NCBI GenBank assembly: GCA_937901285.1
Contig: CALCHI010000061.1
Span: forward strand, 1 to 7,508
Direction: 5' to 3'
Length of the DNA: 7,508 nucleotides
DNA from: UBA8437 sp003445035
GTDB taxonomy: Bacteria; Planctomycetota; Planctomycetia; Planctomycetales; Planctomycetaceae
Positions 7,278 to 7,508 of the stretch are shown one piece after another. The notes below the pieces were generated by a model, which was not told the DNA's origin, did not search any database, and saw only the letters and a program-made list of their open reading frames with translations. Numbering within the stretch: position 1 is the stretch's first letter; every line of letters begins with the position of its first letter. A program made the position numbers and the translations under genes.

Positions 7278-7508
7278 TCACTCGTCGATTTCGGCCGAAT
7301 CACGGTCCGCGTCCGTATCGGATTCCGGATCGCTCGTCTCTGCCATCTCGTCGCCGGACGGTTCACCGGCACTCTCACCCGGTTCAGATTCGACAGCCTC
7401 CGGATCAGCTTCCTCAGTGGCCTCAGTAGCCTCAGTGGCCACTGACTCGAGACCCTGGTCATCGGCACCGGTGCGAGAAATTTCGAACAAGGGGTTGTCG
7501 CCAAACCG
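7278..7508 (-). CDS. C-terminal end of an unidentified protein with acidic tail
   Basis: The frame is open to the right edge, so this is only the last 76 codons of a longer gene. The visible start is RFGDNPLFEISRTGADDQ, which may be the end of a folded domain. The rest is a disordered, Glu/Asp/Ala/Thr/Ser-rich acidic tail that ends in SAEIDE before a TGA stop. The tail has the TEA-type repeat ATEATEATE and almost no basic or large hydrophobic residues. I do not recognise the protein. It does not look like rpsU or yqeY, the usual genes upstream of dnaG, because those end in basic or compact sequence. A TTG at 7490 is in frame but has no sign of being a start. No conclusion on function is possible from this fragment. 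Confidence 0.6.
   Translation of the reverse strand, partial: RFGDNPLFEISRTGADDQGLESVATEATEATEEADPEAVESEPGESAGEPSGDEMAETSDPESDTDADRDSAEIDE
7412..7438. repeat. Three tandem 9-bp units (CCTCAGTGG type)
   Basis: CCTCAGTGG, CCTCAGTAG, CCTCAGTGG: three head-to-tail units with one base change, inside the acidic tail of the right-edge gene. On the minus strand they encode Ala-Thr-Glu repeats. The 9-bp period keeps frame, so unit number could vary by slippage without breaking the gene. Confidence 0.75.

Overview
The window looks like ordinary chromosomal DNA from a GC-rich, Gram-negative-type bacterium. Planctomycetota is my best guess. This rests on the hopanoid radical-SAM enzyme and on the feel of the long RpoD and its N-terminal region, and I could not test it by search. 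No rRNA, tRNA, insertion sequence, phage gene, CRISPR array or defence gene is visible.

Layout. Positions 1-1824 hold two plus-strand genes one base apart. The first is the hopanoid enzyme HpnH, whose first few codons lie off the left edge. The second is a YggS/PLPBP-type pyridoxal-phosphate homeostasis protein. They converge on four complete minus-strand genes. In transcription order these are dnaG (primase, 6999-5047), rpoD (primary sigma factor, 5026-3383), a COG1579 coiled-coil/zinc-ribbon protein (3297-2578) and a short STAS-domain protein (2285-1842). At the right edge is the C-terminal end of a further minus-strand gene with a very acidic tail; I cannot identify it.

How the genes work together. 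dnaG and rpoD are 20 nt apart and form the core of the classic macromolecular-synthesis operon. A good sigma-70-type promoter (TTGACC-N16-TAGAAT) lies upstream of dnaG. A textbook intrinsic terminator, with a 10-bp stem and nine U residues, lies just after rpoD. The zinc-ribbon gene starts directly after that terminator, so it is read through or has a promoter I cannot see. Members of its family bind sigma-54 in Helicobacter and Chlamydia. HpnH makes adenosylhopane for extended hopanoids. YggS has no known direct role in that pathway.

The least explained part is the 292-nt gap 2286-2577 between the zinc-ribbon and STAS genes. It holds a sigma-54-like -24/-12 element (TTGGCGCACCAATTGC) pointing at the STAS gene, a 12-bp perfect palindrome, a 9-bp perfect inverted repeat, and alternating GTTGC/GCAAC blocks that can form mutually exclusive hairpins. 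This is the best place for a second look. I found no clear new multi-gene system.
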